Source: Methanoregula sp. PtaB.Bin085
GTDB lineage: Archaea > Halobacteriota > Methanomicrobia > Methanomicrobiales > Methanospirillaceae
Direction of reading: 5' to 3'
DNA: 64,000 bases
NCBI RefSeq assembly: GCF_002067035.1
Contig: NZ_MVQB01000053.1
Span: 1 to 64,000 of the forward strand
In this document: positions 1 through 9,323 of the stretch, piece after piece
Layout of the letters: every line of letters begins with the position of its first letter
Position numbering within the stretch: the first letter of the stretch is position 1
Notes under the pieces: generated by a model
The model's database searches: none
Seen by the model: only the letters and a program-made list of their open reading frames with translations
Told to the model about the DNA's origin: nothing
Translations under genes and position numbers: made by a program

Positions 1-778
1 CCCGCCGCTCGTGCAGGCGGCGGATGGTGGACACGTTGTTGATGATGACCGTGCTCTCATTGATGCTCGACTCCAGCCGGAGGGCAAGGGCTTTCTCCGT
101 ATCCCGGGATTTTCTCACCAGCAGTTCCGTGAGTGCCAGGGCACCGCTGTTCACGTTGTTGATGTCGTGGGTGATGATATCGAGATACAGGTTGGCCTCA
201 TCGTTTGCCTCGGCGAGTTTTTTCTGGGAGACCAGGAGCTCCTGGTGCTGGATCACCGCCGCTTCATAGGCCGAGAGCAGGAGCTCGATTACCTGCCGTC
301 GGTCATGATAGATGGTGAATTTTTTTCCGGATAAAGGAAACTCGATCGGGGGTTCGGCAGGGGAGGTTCTTACCATCGCGTTCCGGTGGGAGAGGATCCT
401 CTTCAGGCGGGAGACCAGGTACTCGCCCTGGTACGGTTTTGTAATGAAGTTGTCGGCCCCCGAGACCATGGCATAGATAACGTCCCTGCTGTTGGTCAGC
501 ATGGTGAGAAGGATGACCGGGATGTGCCGGAACCGTTCGTCATCCTTGACGGTCCGGCAGAACTCATACCCGTCCATGACCGGCATCACGATATCGCTGA
601 TGATGAGGTCCGGCTGAAGGGCATCGAGGAGATCCAGCGCCGCCCTCCCGTTCTCTGCAAGCGTGACCACATACCCGTGCATCTCCAGCGTATGTTTCAG
701 CATCTCTGCCTGGGTGCGGCTGTCTTCGACAACAAGGATCTTCCGGGGACTGCTCTCTTCATTCTCCGGCGGATTCAC
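1..778 (-). CDS. Response regulator receiver / histidine kinase hybrid, 3' end cut by window edge
   Basis: A two-component signalling protein; 259 residues are visible and the frame is open at the left edge. Residues 12-130 form a CheY-type receiver with the acidic pair E18-D19, phosphoacceptor D62 in SDIVMPVMDG, and K114 in ITKPY. After a linker, a dimerisation helix carries THDINN (H204), the H-box style seen in methanogen sensor kinases, so a HATPase domain should follow outside the window. I chose the GTG at 778 because AGGAG lies about seven bases upstream and the ATG further upstream runs into a stop. The signal sensed is not visible. Soluble; no membrane segment in the visible part. 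Confidence 0.85.
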   Translation of the reverse strand, partial: MNPPENEESSPRKILVVEDSRTQAEMLKHTLEMHGYVVTLAENGRAALDLLDALQPDLIISDIVMPVMDGYEFCRTVKDDERFRHIPVILLTMLTNSRDVIYAMVSGADNFITKPYQGEYLVSRLKRILSHRNAMVRTSPAEPPIEFPLSGKKFTIYHDRRQVIELLLSAYEAAVIQHQELLVSQKKLAEANDEANLYLDIITHDINNVNSGALALTELLVRKSRDTEKALALRLESSINESTVIINNVSTIRRLHERR

Positions 779-899
779 GGCAGGGCTCCTGATATACGTT
801 CATCCATGTCCCCAGATAAATGCATTTCGGGGATACGGCTGCATCTGTGATAGTTGCTGCGTCGATAAATGGGGGGGTATAATGAAGAACCCGGAATTT

Positions 900-1355
900 T
901 TATGCCACCCGTATACCGGTCCAGGTAGGATCACCCTTTATGGTTTCGGCAAAGTCGGAGCCCTCGTAATCCCACCAGCCGGAAAAGGTCTTCCCGTCCG
1001 GTGCCATATCAAAGGCAACCGGCCCTTTGGATGCACCATTGTCCTCGGTCCAGGTCCCGCTCAGCCGGTTGCCCTGGACAGTGCCGGTGATGGTCCCGCC
1101 GTTATACTCGTACGATCCAGTCACCATATTCTTCGTCTGGACCAGCTCCATCCGGACATCGTGTCCGCCACCACTCCATGTGGTCATGAACGTTCCCGTC
1201 CACGACGTACCTGCCATACCGGTCGGTTCTGTTGCGGCCGGGGAGGCAGATCCCGACGAGCCGATCTTTGGCATGCCGGGGATACCTGTGCAGCCTGCGC
1301 TCAGGGCGGCACTGCACAGGACCAGAACCATCAGGATAACGGTCAGTCGTTTCAT
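900..1355 (-). CDS. Small secreted lipoprotein of unknown function
   Basis: 151 residues starting with a lysine/arginine-headed signal peptide and a lipobox ending at C22 (LSAGC), so it is probably exported and lipid-anchored. A low-complexity Ser/Ala/Thr/Pro stretch follows to about residue 48, then a beta-rich domain with regularly spaced Trp and Gly (TSWTGTF, LSGTW, FSGWW), typical of a small barrel or sandwich that compares a modified with an unmodified state. A longer in-frame extension upstream is rejected because the signal peptide begins at this ATG and an AT-rich TATA-like stretch lies about 30 bases before it. Function unknown. Confidence 0.7.
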   Translation of the reverse strand: MKRLTVILMVLVLCSAALSAGCTGIPGMPKIGSSGSASPAATEPTGMAGTSWTGTFMTTWSGGGHDVRMELVQTKNMVTGSYEYNGGTITGTVQGNRLSGTWTEDNGASKGPVAFDMAPDGKTFSGWWDYEGSDFAETIKGDPTWTGIRVA

Positions 1356-1437
1356 ACAAAGTGCCGGATGGGAATTCCGGTAAAATATACTTATGGATCG
1401 GTGGACCCGCAGTGCCGCTGCTGCTCCGTATCTCCCG

Positions 1438-3015
1438 TTATTTCTTCCGCTGCGCTCTCTTCGCGCCGCCAAGCGACCGGCTGCGCAGCAGACGGTTGTA
1501 TGCAATGGCAAAACGGTGTGCCTCGTCCCGTATCTCCTGCAGGAACCGGAGCGCCATTCCTTTCTTATCGAGCCTGCGGGGGAGCATCCCGCCGGGCAGG
1601 TAAACCTCCTCCTCGCGCTTGGCCAGCGCGATGATCGGGAGGGTGAGGCCGAGGTCTTCGAGAGCACCGATCGCTGCCGACAACTGGCCTTTACCGCCAT
1701 CGATGATAATCAGATCCGGGAGCGATCCGCCTTCATCCGCGAGCCGGCGGTAGCGCCGCTGCACGACCTCGGCAATGGAGGCAAAATCGTCGATGCCCTC
1801 AACGGTCCGTATCTTAAACCGCCGGTATCCGCTCTTGTCCGGCGCGCCTCCACGGAACTGCACCATCGAACCGACCATGGAGGTCCCCGAGAGGTGCGAG
1901 ATATCAAAGCATTCGATCACATCCGGGGGGTGTTCAAGGTCAAGACCAGCCTGCAGGTCCCGCACTTTCAGCTCGTTTTTCAGGAACGCCTGGTCGATAT
2001 TCTTCTCTACCAGTTCGATGAGTTTCTTCTTCTCCCCCCGCTCCGGCACGGTCACCTGCACGGACCGTCCCTTCCGTTCTGTGAGATACTCCGCAACGCC
2101 TTCGCTGACCCCGCACGGAATGATAAGTTCCTGAGGGGGCGTCCGATCCGCATAGTAGAGAGCGAGAAATTCCTCAAAGAAGTCCTCGTGGTTGTCGAAC
2201 GAGTACTCCTGCTTGCCGGAGAGGAGGCCCTTTTCAACCGAGAAGACCATCAGGTAGACGCGGTCGCCGGCAACCGTGTACGCGATGACGTCCTGGTCGG
2301 CATCCTTCGGCCGCTCGACATGCTGCCGCTCGGCAAGACCCTCGATTGCCACGATCTGGTTGCGGAGCATCAGCGCTTTCTCAAACTCCTGTTTTTTTGA
2401 ATGTTCTGCCATCTCGGTTTTCAGCTGGATGAGCACGTCGCTGCTCTTTCCCCGGAGCAGGGCCGATGCCCGATCGGCCTGGAGCCGGTACTCCTCTTCG
2501 GTGACGGCCCCGATGCAGGGAGCGCTGCAGCTCTTCAGGTGGTGGCGGAGGCAGGCGCGTTTCGGCAGTTTCCGGCACGAGCGGAGGAAGAAAACCCGTT
2601 TTATCACCCGGAGGATGGCATCGCGTTCTGCTGCAGACACAAACGGGCCGAAATAGTGAGCGTCCCCGTTCCGTGTCTGCCGTGCGATGCCGATCCGCGG
2701 GAACGGTTCCTTCGTGATCTCGATGTAGGCGTACCGCTTCGCATCCTTGAGGTCGATGTTGTACTTCGGCTGGTGCTTTTTGATCAGGTTGTTCTCCAGC
2801 AGGAATGCCTCACTCTCGGTGTTCGTGACCATGAGGTCGACCGAATCGATGAGGGCGACGAGGTTTTTCGTCTTGGTATCGTGGTCCTTTTTCTGGAAAT
2901 AACTGGTGACCCGTTTTCTGAGATCCTTTGCTTTCCCGACATAGAGGATCGTCCCGGCCACATCGGAGAAGAGATAACAGCCGGGGGAATGGGGGATTGT
3001 AGCAGGATCGATCAT
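1438..3015 (-). CDS. uvrC: Excinuclease ABC subunit C
   Basis: 525 residues. UvrC makes the incisions on both sides of a lesion in nucleotide excision repair after UvrA/UvrB loading. Order: GIY-YIG nuclease at the N terminus (GCYLFSD, LYVGKAKDLRKRV), the cysteine set CRKLPKRACLRHHLKSC/C around 150-170, a UvrB-interacting UVR motif near 205-240, then the RNase H-like C-terminal nuclease (ECFDISH and IIDGGKGQLSAA). It ends soon after that nuclease, so the tandem helix-hairpin-helix module of the bacterial proteins (about 600 residues) is absent or very short, as in other methanogen UvrC proteins. uvrA lies 0.8 kb away on the same strand, separated by a TPR gene; uvrB is not in the window. Confidence 0.95.
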   Translation of the reverse strand: MIDPATIPHSPGCYLFSDVAGTILYVGKAKDLRKRVTSYFQKKDHDTKTKNLVALIDSVDLMVTNTESEAFLLENNLIKKHQPKYNIDLKDAKRYAYIEITKEPFPRIGIARQTRNGDAHYFGPFVSAAERDAILRVIKRVFFLRSCRKLPKRACLRHHLKSCSAPCIGAVTEEEYRLQADRASALLRGKSSDVLIQLKTEMAEHSKKQEFEKALMLRNQIVAIEGLAERQHVERPKDADQDVIAYTVAGDRVYLMVFSVEKGLLSGKQEYSFDNHEDFFEEFLALYYADRTPPQELIIPCGVSEGVAEYLTERKGRSVQVTVPERGEKKKLIELVEKNIDQAFLKNELKVRDLQAGLDLEHPPDVIECFDISHLSGTSMVGSMVQFRGGAPDKSGYRRFKIRTVEGIDDFASIAEVVQRRYRRLADEGGSLPDLIIIDGGKGQLSAAIGALEDLGLTLPIIALAKREEEVYLPGGMLPRRLDKKGMALRFLQEIRDEAHRFAIAYNRLLRSRSLGGAKRAQRKK

Positions 3016-3094
3016 TGCTGTATAAACATCCGGCCGGGAAGTCTTAAGGATGGGGATAGGAGATCCTTCTCACCCGCGTCCGGAGGGCCCATAA

Positions 3095-3109
3095 GTTATA
3101 TATAATATG
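3095..3109 (+). promoter_or_regulatory. TATA box for the TPR gene
   Basis: The stretch TTATATATAATATG is a strong archaeal TATA element. A transcript would begin roughly 25 bases later, near 3125-3130. This places the upstream in-frame ATG at 3117 before or at the transcription start and supports translation from the ATG at 3171. Confidence 0.65.
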
Positions 3110-3170
3110 AAGTATAATGAGGTCCTTTAGCACACCGGGTGCGCGTAGTTTCCAGCAGAAAGGGATCGGT

Positions 3171-3473
3171 ATGGAATGGCTGTATTCAAAAGGGATTCCG
3201 ATAGAAGCCCAGTACCTGTACCGGAAGGCACGGGAACTCGCCAGGCAGGGACAGCCCGGCATGGCGCTGAACTATTTCAGGCAGGCCATTGTTATCGCAC
3301 CCCAGTATTCCCAGGCATATTACCAGATGGGCAACTGTCTTGCCCTGCTCGGGAAGTATCCCGAGGCGCTTGAAAAGTACGAGCGGGCAATCCGGATCGA
3401 TCCGTCGGCGCCGAAGTTCCGTGAGACGATGGAACACATCCGGTCCCGGCAGGGGAATAATAAAAAAGAGTAA
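3171..3473 (+). CDS. TPR-repeat protein
   Basis: 100 residues composed of tetratricopeptide repeats: helices around AQYLYRKARELARQGQPG, ALNYFRQAIVIAPQYSQAY and ALEKYERAIRIDPSAPKF, with the usual Gly/Ala/Pro pattern. TPR units bind other proteins; no enzymatic domain or membrane segment is present. The longer frame opens at 3117, but the TATA box at 3095 makes that codon unlikely to be transcribed, and AGGGAT precedes the ATG used here. It is divergent from uvrC; no functional link to repair can be read from the sequence. Partner unknown. Confidence 0.75.
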   Translation: MEWLYSKGIPIEAQYLYRKARELARQGQPGMALNYFRQAIVIAPQYSQAYYQMGNCLALLGKYPEALEKYERAIRIDPSAPKFRETMEHIRSRQGNNKKE

Positions 3474-3508
3474 CAACAGTGTGGCTCTGTCGAAAACCCG
3501 GGAGGAAT

Positions 3509-3556
3509 GGTATCGGAGAGTGACGGAGCCACGGGCGCCCGGGGTTTGTCGACCCT
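3509..3556 (+). repeat. Dispersed repeat C, copy 1
   Basis: This stretch (GGAGCCACGGGCGCCCGGGG core) reappears as its reverse complement at 39163-39211 with only scattered changes. It sits downstream of the TPR gene and immediately before a repeat A copy. Confidence 0.6.
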
Positions 3557-3570
3557 CGCTGAGGAGATAT

Positions 3571-3722
3571 GATGACGGGGGCTGATGCGCCATACCCCCA
3601 TTATGATAGTTACCGCCGCCCCGAAGGGCGCCCCGCGGCGGCTTTGAATGACCGGTTTTCCCGGAACCTGCTCTGGCCCCGCCGTGTCTCGGAGAGGGCC
3701 TGAGGCAGGGAGCCCTCACAAA
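3571..3722 (+). repeat. Dispersed repeat A, copy 1
   Basis: GC-rich intergenic element that opens GATGACGGGGGCTGATG, carries CATACCCCC followed by a TATGATAG stretch, a GCCGCCGCCCC...GCGGCGGC inverted segment, then a CCCGCCGTG...GAGGGCCTGAGGC segment. The same order of segments is found at 30262-30418 (same orientation), 14072-14217 (opposite) and, partly, at 23990-24130 (opposite). No protein is encoded convincingly in any frame. Confidence 0.7.
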
Positions 3723-3787
3723 TCCCGAATGTTTTTTTCTTGTTCGGGTGTAAAGCCCCTTCAGTCCGTTTCTGCAGAACCAACCAT

Positions 3788-6595
3788 TCACGTTTTCTTC
3801 AGTATCTCTTTCAAAAACCCGCCCGTGTAGCTCCCTTTGGTTCCCGCCACCTCTTCGGGCGTGCCGGTTGCCACGATCCTGCCGCCGGCATCCCCGCCCT
3901 CGGGCCCGATATCGATGATGTGGTCGGCCGCCTTGATGACATCGAGGTTGTGCTCGATGACGACAACGGTGTTGCCCTTCTCCACGAGATCGTCGAGCAC
4001 CTTGATCAGTTTCTTCGTGTCGTCGAAGTGAAGCCCGGTCGTGGGTTCGTCCAAGAGGTAGAGGGTCCTGCCGGTTGCCCGCTTCGCAAGCTCGCGGGTG
4101 AGCTTGATGCGCTGCGCTTCCCCGCCCGAGAGCGTTGTCGAGGACTGCCCGAGCTTGATGTAGTCGAGGCCCACGCGGGAGAGGGTCTCGAGTTTTGAAC
4201 GGATGGACGGGATGTTCTCGAAGTGCTTCATCGCCTCTTCCACGCTCATGTCGAGGACATCGGCGATTGACTTCCCCTTGTACAGGACTTCCAGCGTCTC
4301 GCGGTTGTACCGCCTGCCCTTGCACTCCTCGCACTCAATGTACACGTCGGGGAGGAAGTTCATCTCGATCTTGATGAGCCCGTCCCCCTCGCAGGCCTCG
4401 CACCGGCCGCCGCGGATGTTGAACGAGAACCGGCCCGGTGCAAAGCCCCGCATCTTCGCATCCTTCGTCTCGGCAAAGACTGTGCGGATCTCGTCGAAAA
4501 CTTTCGTGTAGGTCGCGGGGTTCGACCGTGGCGTTCTGCCAATCGGGGACTGGTCGATCACGATCACCTTGTCGATCGCGGCATCGAATATAATCCGGTC
4601 ATGCCTGCCGGCCTGTTCACGCGACTGATGGAGGACCTGCATCATGCCCTTGTACAGCGTTTCTTCAACCAGCGTGGATTTTCCGCTGCCGGAGACCCCG
4701 GTGACAACGGTCAGAAGACCGATGGGGAATTTCGCATCGATCTTCTTGAGATTGTTCTCCCGGCACCCTTTGACCGTGATGTAGTACTCTGGTTTCCGGC
4801 GTTTCACGGGAACCTCGATCTTCTTTGCTCCGGAGAGGTACTGGCCGGTCAGGGACTTTTTGTTCTTCTCAATCTGCTTCGGGTTTCCTTCCGCAACGAT
4901 GTGGCCGCCGTGCATGCCGGCGCCCGGGCCCATGTCGATCACGTGCTCGGCGGACCGGATCATGTCCTCGTCGTGCTCCACGACAAGCACTGTGTTCCCG
5001 AGATCGCGGAGGGCCCGCAGGGTCTCGATCAGTTTCCGGTTGTCACGCTGGTGGAGCCCGATGGAGGGTTCGTCCAGCACATAGAGAACGCCCATCAGGT
5101 TCGAACCGATCTGGGTGGCGAGCCGGATCCGCTGTGCTTCCCCGCCGGAGAGCGTCCCGGCGTTCCGGGAGAGGGTGAGGTATCCCAGGCCGACTTTCTC
5201 CAGAAAGTCGAGCCGGGACTGGATCTCCTTGATGATCTGGTGTGCGATCTCCCGCTCCTTATCGGTGAGTTTCAGGTTCCGGAACCAGGCGGCGCTTCCC
5301 GTGACCGACATATCAGTGACATCGATGATGGATTTGTTGTCAATCCGGACCGCGAGCACCTTGTCCTTGAGCCGCTTGCCATTGCAGGCCGGGCAGGGTG
5401 AGACCCGCATGTAGCTCTCGAGCTCGCGTTTCCGCCAGTCCGACTGGGTTTGGGCATAGAGCCGGGCTGTCTGCGGGAGGAGCCCTTCCCATTCCCCGGT
5501 GTGCGACCATTCGGCATCCCCGTTCCTCATGCTCATCTGGAACTTCATCCGCTTTGATGAGCCGAACATCAGGGCATTGTACTGCTCCATGGTGAGATCC
5601 TTGATGGGTGTCAGGACCGAGAAGCCGTAGTTCTTCGCAACCGTTGCGAGATACTGGCCCCGGAACCCGTCCATCGGGTTGCGGTACGGGGCGATGGCAC
5701 CGTCAGCGATGCACCGCTCCTTATCCGGGATGATCAGGTCGGGGTCGAACTCCATTTTCACGCCGAGGCCATGGCACTCCTCGCAGGCCCCGAACGGGCT
5801 GTTGAACGAGAACATCCGCGGCTGGAGCTCCTCGAATGCCATCCCGCAGACCGGGCAGGCCATAAGGGACGAGTACGTGGACTCCTTCCCCGCTTCGTCG
5901 GCAACGAGCACGAGCCCCTCCGACTTCCTGAGGCAGTTCTCCACGGCTTCGGCAAGCCGGGAGCGGTCTGAGGAGTCGAGCCGGTCGATGACGATCTCGA
6001 TGTCCTGCATCTTGTACCGGTCGAGCTTGATCTCCTCGTCGGTCCGGATGATCTTGCCGTTGACCCGGACACGGGCATAGCCTTCCTTGTTCAGATCCTT
6101 TAAAAGCTGCTGGTACGTTCCCTTCTTCTGCCGGACAACGGGAGCGAGGATCGTGACCTGGCCGGGGTGTTCGGCCGCGATCTGGTCGGCGATCTTATCG
6201 GGAGTCCGGGCCGCGATGGGGATGTTGTGCTCGGGGCAGAAGGGGGTCCCGATCCGGGCATAGAGGAGCCGGAGGTAATCGTAGATCTCGGTGACGGTCC
6301 CGACCGTGGACCGGGGGTTCTTGGAGGTCGTCTTCTGCTCTATCGATATTGCCGGCGAGAGGCCTTCGATGGAGTCCACGTCCGGCTTCTGCATGATGCC
6401 GAGGAACTGCCGGGCGTACGAGGAGAGAGATTCGACGTACCGGCGCTGGCCTTCGGCATAGAGCGTGTCGAACGCGAGCGTTGATTTGCCGGAACCGGAA
6501 ACGCCGGTTATGACGACCAGCTTGTCCCGGGGGATCGTGACATTGATATTTTTGAGGTTGTGCTGGCGGGCACCTTTTATGATGATATCTTTCAT
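3788..6595 (-). CDS. uvrA: Excinuclease ABC subunit A
   Basis: 935 residues, the usual full length. UvrA is the damage-sensing dimeric ABC ATPase of nucleotide excision repair. Two ABC halves are visible, each with a Walker A GVSGSGKS (near residues 31 and 630) and an LSGGEAQRI signature followed by a Walker B ending LDEPS or LDEPTTG. Zinc modules are intact: CPVCG...CEECHG, CPACNG, and CEACEGDG...CEECKG. The start ATG at 6595 opens directly on the conserved [16 protein letters not shown] strand. It lies on the same strand as uvrC but is separated from it by the divergent TPR gene and repeats, so the two are probably transcribed separately. Confidence 0.97.
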   Translation of the reverse strand: MKDIIIKGARQHNLKNINVTIPRDKLVVITGVSGSGKSTLAFDTLYAEGQRRYVESLSSYARQFLGIMQKPDVDSIEGLSPAISIEQKTTSKNPRSTVGTVTEIYDYLRLLYARIGTPFCPEHNIPIAARTPDKIADQIAAEHPGQVTILAPVVRQKKGTYQQLLKDLNKEGYARVRVNGKIIRTDEEIKLDRYKMQDIEIVIDRLDSSDRSRLAEAVENCLRKSEGLVLVADEAGKESTYSSLMACPVCGMAFEELQPRMFSFNSPFGACEECHGLGVKMEFDPDLIIPDKERCIADGAIAPYRNPMDGFRGQYLATVAKNYGFSVLTPIKDLTMEQYNALMFGSSKRMKFQMSMRNGDAEWSHTGEWEGLLPQTARLYAQTQSDWRKRELESYMRVSPCPACNGKRLKDKVLAVRIDNKSIIDVTDMSVTGSAAWFRNLKLTDKEREIAHQIIKEIQSRLDFLEKVGLGYLTLSRNAGTLSGGEAQRIRLATQIGSNLMGVLYVLDEPSIGLHQRDNRKLIETLRALRDLGNTVLVVEHDEDMIRSAEHVIDMGPGAGMHGGHIVAEGNPKQIEKNKKSLTGQYLSGAKKIEVPVKRRKPEYYITVKGCRENNLKKIDAKFPIGLLTVVTGVSGSGKSTLVEETLYKGMMQVLHQSREQAGRHDRIIFDAAIDKVIVIDQSPIGRTPRSNPATYTKVFDEIRTVFAETKDAKMRGFAPGRFSFNIRGGRCEACEGDGLIKIEMNFLPDVYIECEECKGRRYNRETLEVLYKGKSIADVLDMSVEEAMKHFENIPSIRSKLETLSRVGLDYIKLGQSSTTLSGGEAQRIKLTRELAKRATGRTLYLLDEPTTGLHFDDTKKLIKVLDDLVEKGNTVVVIEHNLDVIKAADHIIDIGPEGGDAGGRIVATGTPEEVAGTKGSYTGGFLKEILKKT

Positions 6596-7066
6596 GCTGT
6601 GTGCTCAGACAATCAGCTCCGGTAGTTAAAGGAGTAAGGTTCGGGGCATGAAAGTGAAGATCGCGGAATAGTGTCGGATGCCGGTCTGTGTCACCCAATC
6701 GCGGCGGGGTTTTCAATGCAGAACCGGAACCCGGTCATCCGGTTCAGTCGATCCAGGGATCTTTCGTCAGAGTGAAATCTCCTGATTCCCGGCCATTCCC
6801 GGTGCCTTCAGTACTCAGAGGATGACGGCACTATCCCAACCGGGTCCGCCCGCTCCGTAATATCTCCGGACCGCAGGGATACAACGGATACCCGTACAGG
6901 AACCGGCGGGAATGATCTTCCGGAGATGCGATTGGCCGGCCAGTCCCTCACGAATCCCCGTATAATGATGATCGGGACCCGGGGAAACGCCTGCCTGAGG
7001 AAGATACCCGTTCCAGACATAACAGACTGTCAGGAGTGCTGTTTTAACGGGAGAAAAAAGGTTGGT
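6596..7066. other. 471-base gap without a recognised gene
   Basis: Short frames exist on both strands but none has a convincing start site, composition or family resemblance. On the side near 7066, the T-rich run just after the stop of the neighbouring minus-strand gene (CCTTTTTTCTCC when read on that strand) could act as a transcription terminator. Nothing else can be supported. Confidence 0.5.
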
Positions 7067-7675
7067 TTATCTGGTCCTCTTGATGAGGAATACGAGTCCG
7101 ATGAGACCTGCGATCATGGTCACCGGCAGGATTGCTGATGGAAATTCGGGAACACTGGAGGTGGGACAGGCTCCGGGCTGCACCATGATATATCCTCGGC
7201 CCGCGGGAAATCCGGCAACGGTTGTCAGGGTGATTGAATGCTCCTGGCCACCTGCCATGGTCCACCATCCCTTGCTGAACCTTTCGTCAGCAAATGTAAC
7301 AACGGGATCACCAATTTCCGGAACAAGATTATATGCCGGAACAGGGTTGGTTGTTCCGATGACAGCTTCATTGTCAGCGACTTCGAATACGTCCCCGGGA
7401 TCATAGGCATCCGTAACATACAGGCAGGTGTCTTCCCGTGAGTAAAACGTAAACGGCCCGTCACTGCTTGGTGCAGGAAGTGCGCCACCCCAGAAAAATG
7501 CCGGGGGTACACTGCTTGTTTCGTACCACATGCTTCCAATGGGAAGAACAACCGGACCGGACAATGTTTCCAGTGCGGCTTTCGGGGCTGCAACAGCCAT
7601 ACCATTTTCAGCGCTGACTGTTCCGATCATCAGAATGACAAGAACGAACAGAACACACACGATCCATTTTTTCAT
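7067..7675 (-). CDS. Secreted protein with PEF-CTERM-type C-terminal sorting signal
   Basis: 202 residues. An N-terminal signal peptide (MKKW, hydrophobic to about residue 22, cleavage after TVSA) leads to a beta-rich extracellular domain without cysteine pairs or catalytic motif. The C terminus has VPEFPSAILP, a hydrophobic helix and a basic tail (KRTR), the layout of archaeal PEF-CTERM signals that archaeosortases cleave before attaching the protein at the cell surface. I preferred the ATG at 7675 over a TTG two codons upstream; GGAG precedes it. It is divergent from the paralogue pair starting at 8014. The archaeosortase itself is not in the window. Surface role unknown. Confidence 0.75.
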   Translation of the reverse strand: MKKWIVCVLFVLVILMIGTVSAENGMAVAAPKAALETLSGPVVLPIGSMWYETSSVPPAFFWGGALPAPSSDGPFTFYSREDTCLYVTDAYDPGDVFEVADNEAVIGTTNPVPAYNLVPEIGDPVVTFADERFSKGWWTMAGGQEHSITLTTVAGFPAGRGYIMVQPGACPTSSVPEFPSAILPVTMIAGLIGLVFLIKRTR

Positions 7676-7981
7676 CTTCAATCAACTCCGTTCTGATAGA
7701 GGCATTTACATGCTGCAGTGCACAGGTTAGTGTCTAACCGGTTTTGTCCTGATTTTTCATGCAGCCTGAAATGTCAATAGGATTAATATATATTAGAAAG
7801 AGTGCGAGGCGCCGGTGCATGGCATCGTACCCGGGTACTCTTGCCGGGAGAAATTATCCGGAAAAATTGTGATACGATTGTCTGATTCACCGGAACTGCA
7901 GGGTGCCGGTTCGACAGGGAAGAAAATTCCCCGTTCCACCCATCCCCCGTTTTCTTTTCGATGCAGGCATCCACCATAAAA

Positions 7982-7989
7982 CATTTAAC
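7982..7989 (+). promoter_or_regulatory. TATA-like box, shared form with the next paralogue
   Basis: CATTTAAC inside AACATTTAACATGC. The identical block occurs at 8737-8744 before the second paralogue. The distance to the chosen start codon is 32 bases here and 31 there, which argues for leaderless transcripts and helps to fix the start of the first gene. Confidence 0.5.
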
Positions 7990-8013
7990 ATGCCGGATAT
8001 CCACACTCAGATT

Positions 8014-8574
8014 GTGAACAGATTCCTGCTCAGTAACAGCCCTCGGCACCATTCCGGCAGGAGACCGCGTGCGGATCTTTTACCAGCTCTTGCGGCTGCC
8101 GCGTTCTTCCTGCTCCTTGTCCTCCCGGCAATGGCGACCGCTCCCTCAAACATCACCATCACCTACAACCCGGATATGCACCGGCTCTTCGTCACCGTCA
8201 CCCACCCGACCGAAAACCCGGAGACGCATTACATCCGCGGGGTACAGGTGAAGATCAATGGTGAGGTCATCAGTGATCCCGTATACAAAAACCAGACCGG
8301 CAGGACAAGCTTTACGAGAACGTACGACGTGATGGCAAATCCGGGGGACTCCGTCTGGGTTGTCGCAACATGCATCCAGGGCCAGTCACTCGAAGCTCAT
8401 ACTGAAATCCGGAAGCCGGGCTCTGCACCTGCACCGGTAAAAACCGCTTCCCCATCAAGCGTAACTTTTCCTCCTGCAACCGCTGCAGCACCGGCAGCCG
8501 CACAGACAACCTATGCTGATGCAGGTCTCTTTCCCCTTTTCGGGGCTGCCGTGGTGCTGATACTGCGAAAATAA
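8014..8574 (+). CDS. Exported, anchored protein with a superoxide-reductase-like pattern (paralogue 1)
   Basis: 186 residues from the GTG chosen on promoter spacing. Arginine-rich N terminus, signal helix near 24-42, a beta domain, an Ala/Pro/Thr linker, and a short C-terminal hydrophobic helix ending in a basic residue, so probably outside the cell and anchored. The core reads VTHPTENPETHYIRGVQV, a Gly-containing turn, then a strand with C120. HP...HYI followed by a late Cys recalls the centre II iron site of desulfoferrodoxin/superoxide reductase, but the spacing between the two His is 8 rather than 6 and the Cys-x-x-His of the true enzymes is missing. Function is therefore inferred only as a related fold. 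Tandem with a paralogue. Confidence 0.7.
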   Translation: MNRFLLSNSPRHHSGRRPRADLLPALAAAAFFLLLVLPAMATAPSNITITYNPDMHRLFVTVTHPTENPETHYIRGVQVKINGEVISDPVYKNQTGRTSFTRTYDVMANPGDSVWVVATCIQGQSLEAHTEIRKPGSAPAPVKTASPSSVTFPPATAAAPAAAQTTYADAGLFPLFGAAVVLILRK

Positions 8575-8688
8575 CATTTTTTCAGGTACCCCGGTTTTTT
8601 CAGGGCGTGGAGTTCTCTCCTCCTGATGAGGTTTTTAAAATTTTTTTCCTGACCTGCCTTATCTCTGCTCTCCATAATGAAACACCCC

Positions 8689-8709
8689 GAAGAACCCTGC
8701 GGGTTCTTC
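8689..8709 (+). other. Perfect 9-bp hairpin
   Basis: GAAGAACCC, loop TGC, GGGTTCTTC. It lies between the two paralogues, before the TATA-like box of the second. A very similar hairpin (GAAGAACGC/GCGTTCTTC, loop TGGC) is at 39052-39073. It could end transcription of the first gene or be part of a dispersed element. Confidence 0.55.
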
Positions 8710-8736
8710 TTCTGTCCCGGGCCTGATGGCCCTCAA

Positions 8737-8744
8737 CATTTAAC
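8737..8744 (+). promoter_or_regulatory. TATA-like box of paralogue 2
   Basis: CATTTAAC, same as at 7982-7989, 31 bases before the ATG at 8768. A leaderless transcript is likely. Confidence 0.5.
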
Positions 8745-8767
8745 ATGCAGTATGCTGCGATCATGAT

Positions 8768-9316
8768 ATGGGATCCGTCATGAACAATTATCCCGATTCT
8801 CCCCGTGTGCGGGGCAGGCTGCGCATCTCCGCGGCTGCCGTCCTGCTCCTTGCTCTTGCAGCATCCCTTGCTGCAACACCCGCTGCCGCCCATGCAGCAA
8901 CGGGTATGGACATCTCGTATAACTTCACCACCGCGAAGATATACATCACGGTCACTCACCCGGTCGATGACCCGGCAACCCATTACCTCAAGACGGTAAG
9001 GGTCAGGCTGAACGGCGCTGTCATCAGCGACCCCGATTACAAGAGCCAGCCGACAACGAACACGTTCACGCATTCCTACGACGTAAACGCCCGCACCGGC
9101 GATGTTATCGATGTCACCGCGATCTGCAGCCGGGGCGGGACGCTCGAGAAGTCATACAAAATCCCGGAGCCGGCCCGCATCGTGACATCGCCCCAGGTCC
9201 CGTCGACCTACACAACCCCGCCCCCCACAGATGCCCGGACAACAGCACAATCATCCCCGGGCATCCTGCCCCTGATTGGGGCTGCGGCTGCGGTGCTCGT
9301 AATGAAAAGGGAGTAA
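8768..9316 (+). CDS. Exported, anchored protein with a superoxide-reductase-like pattern (paralogue 2)
   Basis: 182 residues and clearly paralogous to the gene before it: ITVTHPVDDPATHYLKTV, the ISDP(D/V)YK block and a GDVIDVTAIC strand. Its putative ligands are H64, H72 and C120, the same numbers as in paralogue 1 from its proposed GTG. A signal peptide covers about 18-44 and a short C-terminal helix ends in KRE. As in paralogue 1, the fourth His of a superoxide reductase iron site (two residues after the Cys plus one) is absent. Tandem duplication with divergence in the linker suggests two surface proteins with related binding. No operon partner is evident; the next gene is convergent. Confidence 0.7.
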   Translation: MGSVMNNYPDSPRVRGRLRISAAAVLLLALAASLAATPAAAHAATGMDISYNFTTAKIYITVTHPVDDPATHYLKTVRVRLNGAVISDPDYKSQPTTNTFTHSYDVNARTGDVIDVTAICSRGGTLEKSYKIPEPARIVTSPQVPSTYTTPPPTDARTTAQSSPGILPLIGAAAAVLVMKRE

Positions 9317-9323
9317 CTTTTTT
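9317..9323 (+). terminator. T-run terminator between convergent genes
   Basis: A run of six T follows the stop of the plus-strand gene and overlaps the end of the convergent gene. Archaeal RNA polymerase terminates at such T tracts. Confidence 0.4.

Noticed and set aside
6808-7138. Two ~70-residue frames in the gap after uvrA
   Set aside because: No start signals, no family resemblance, composition of random sequence.
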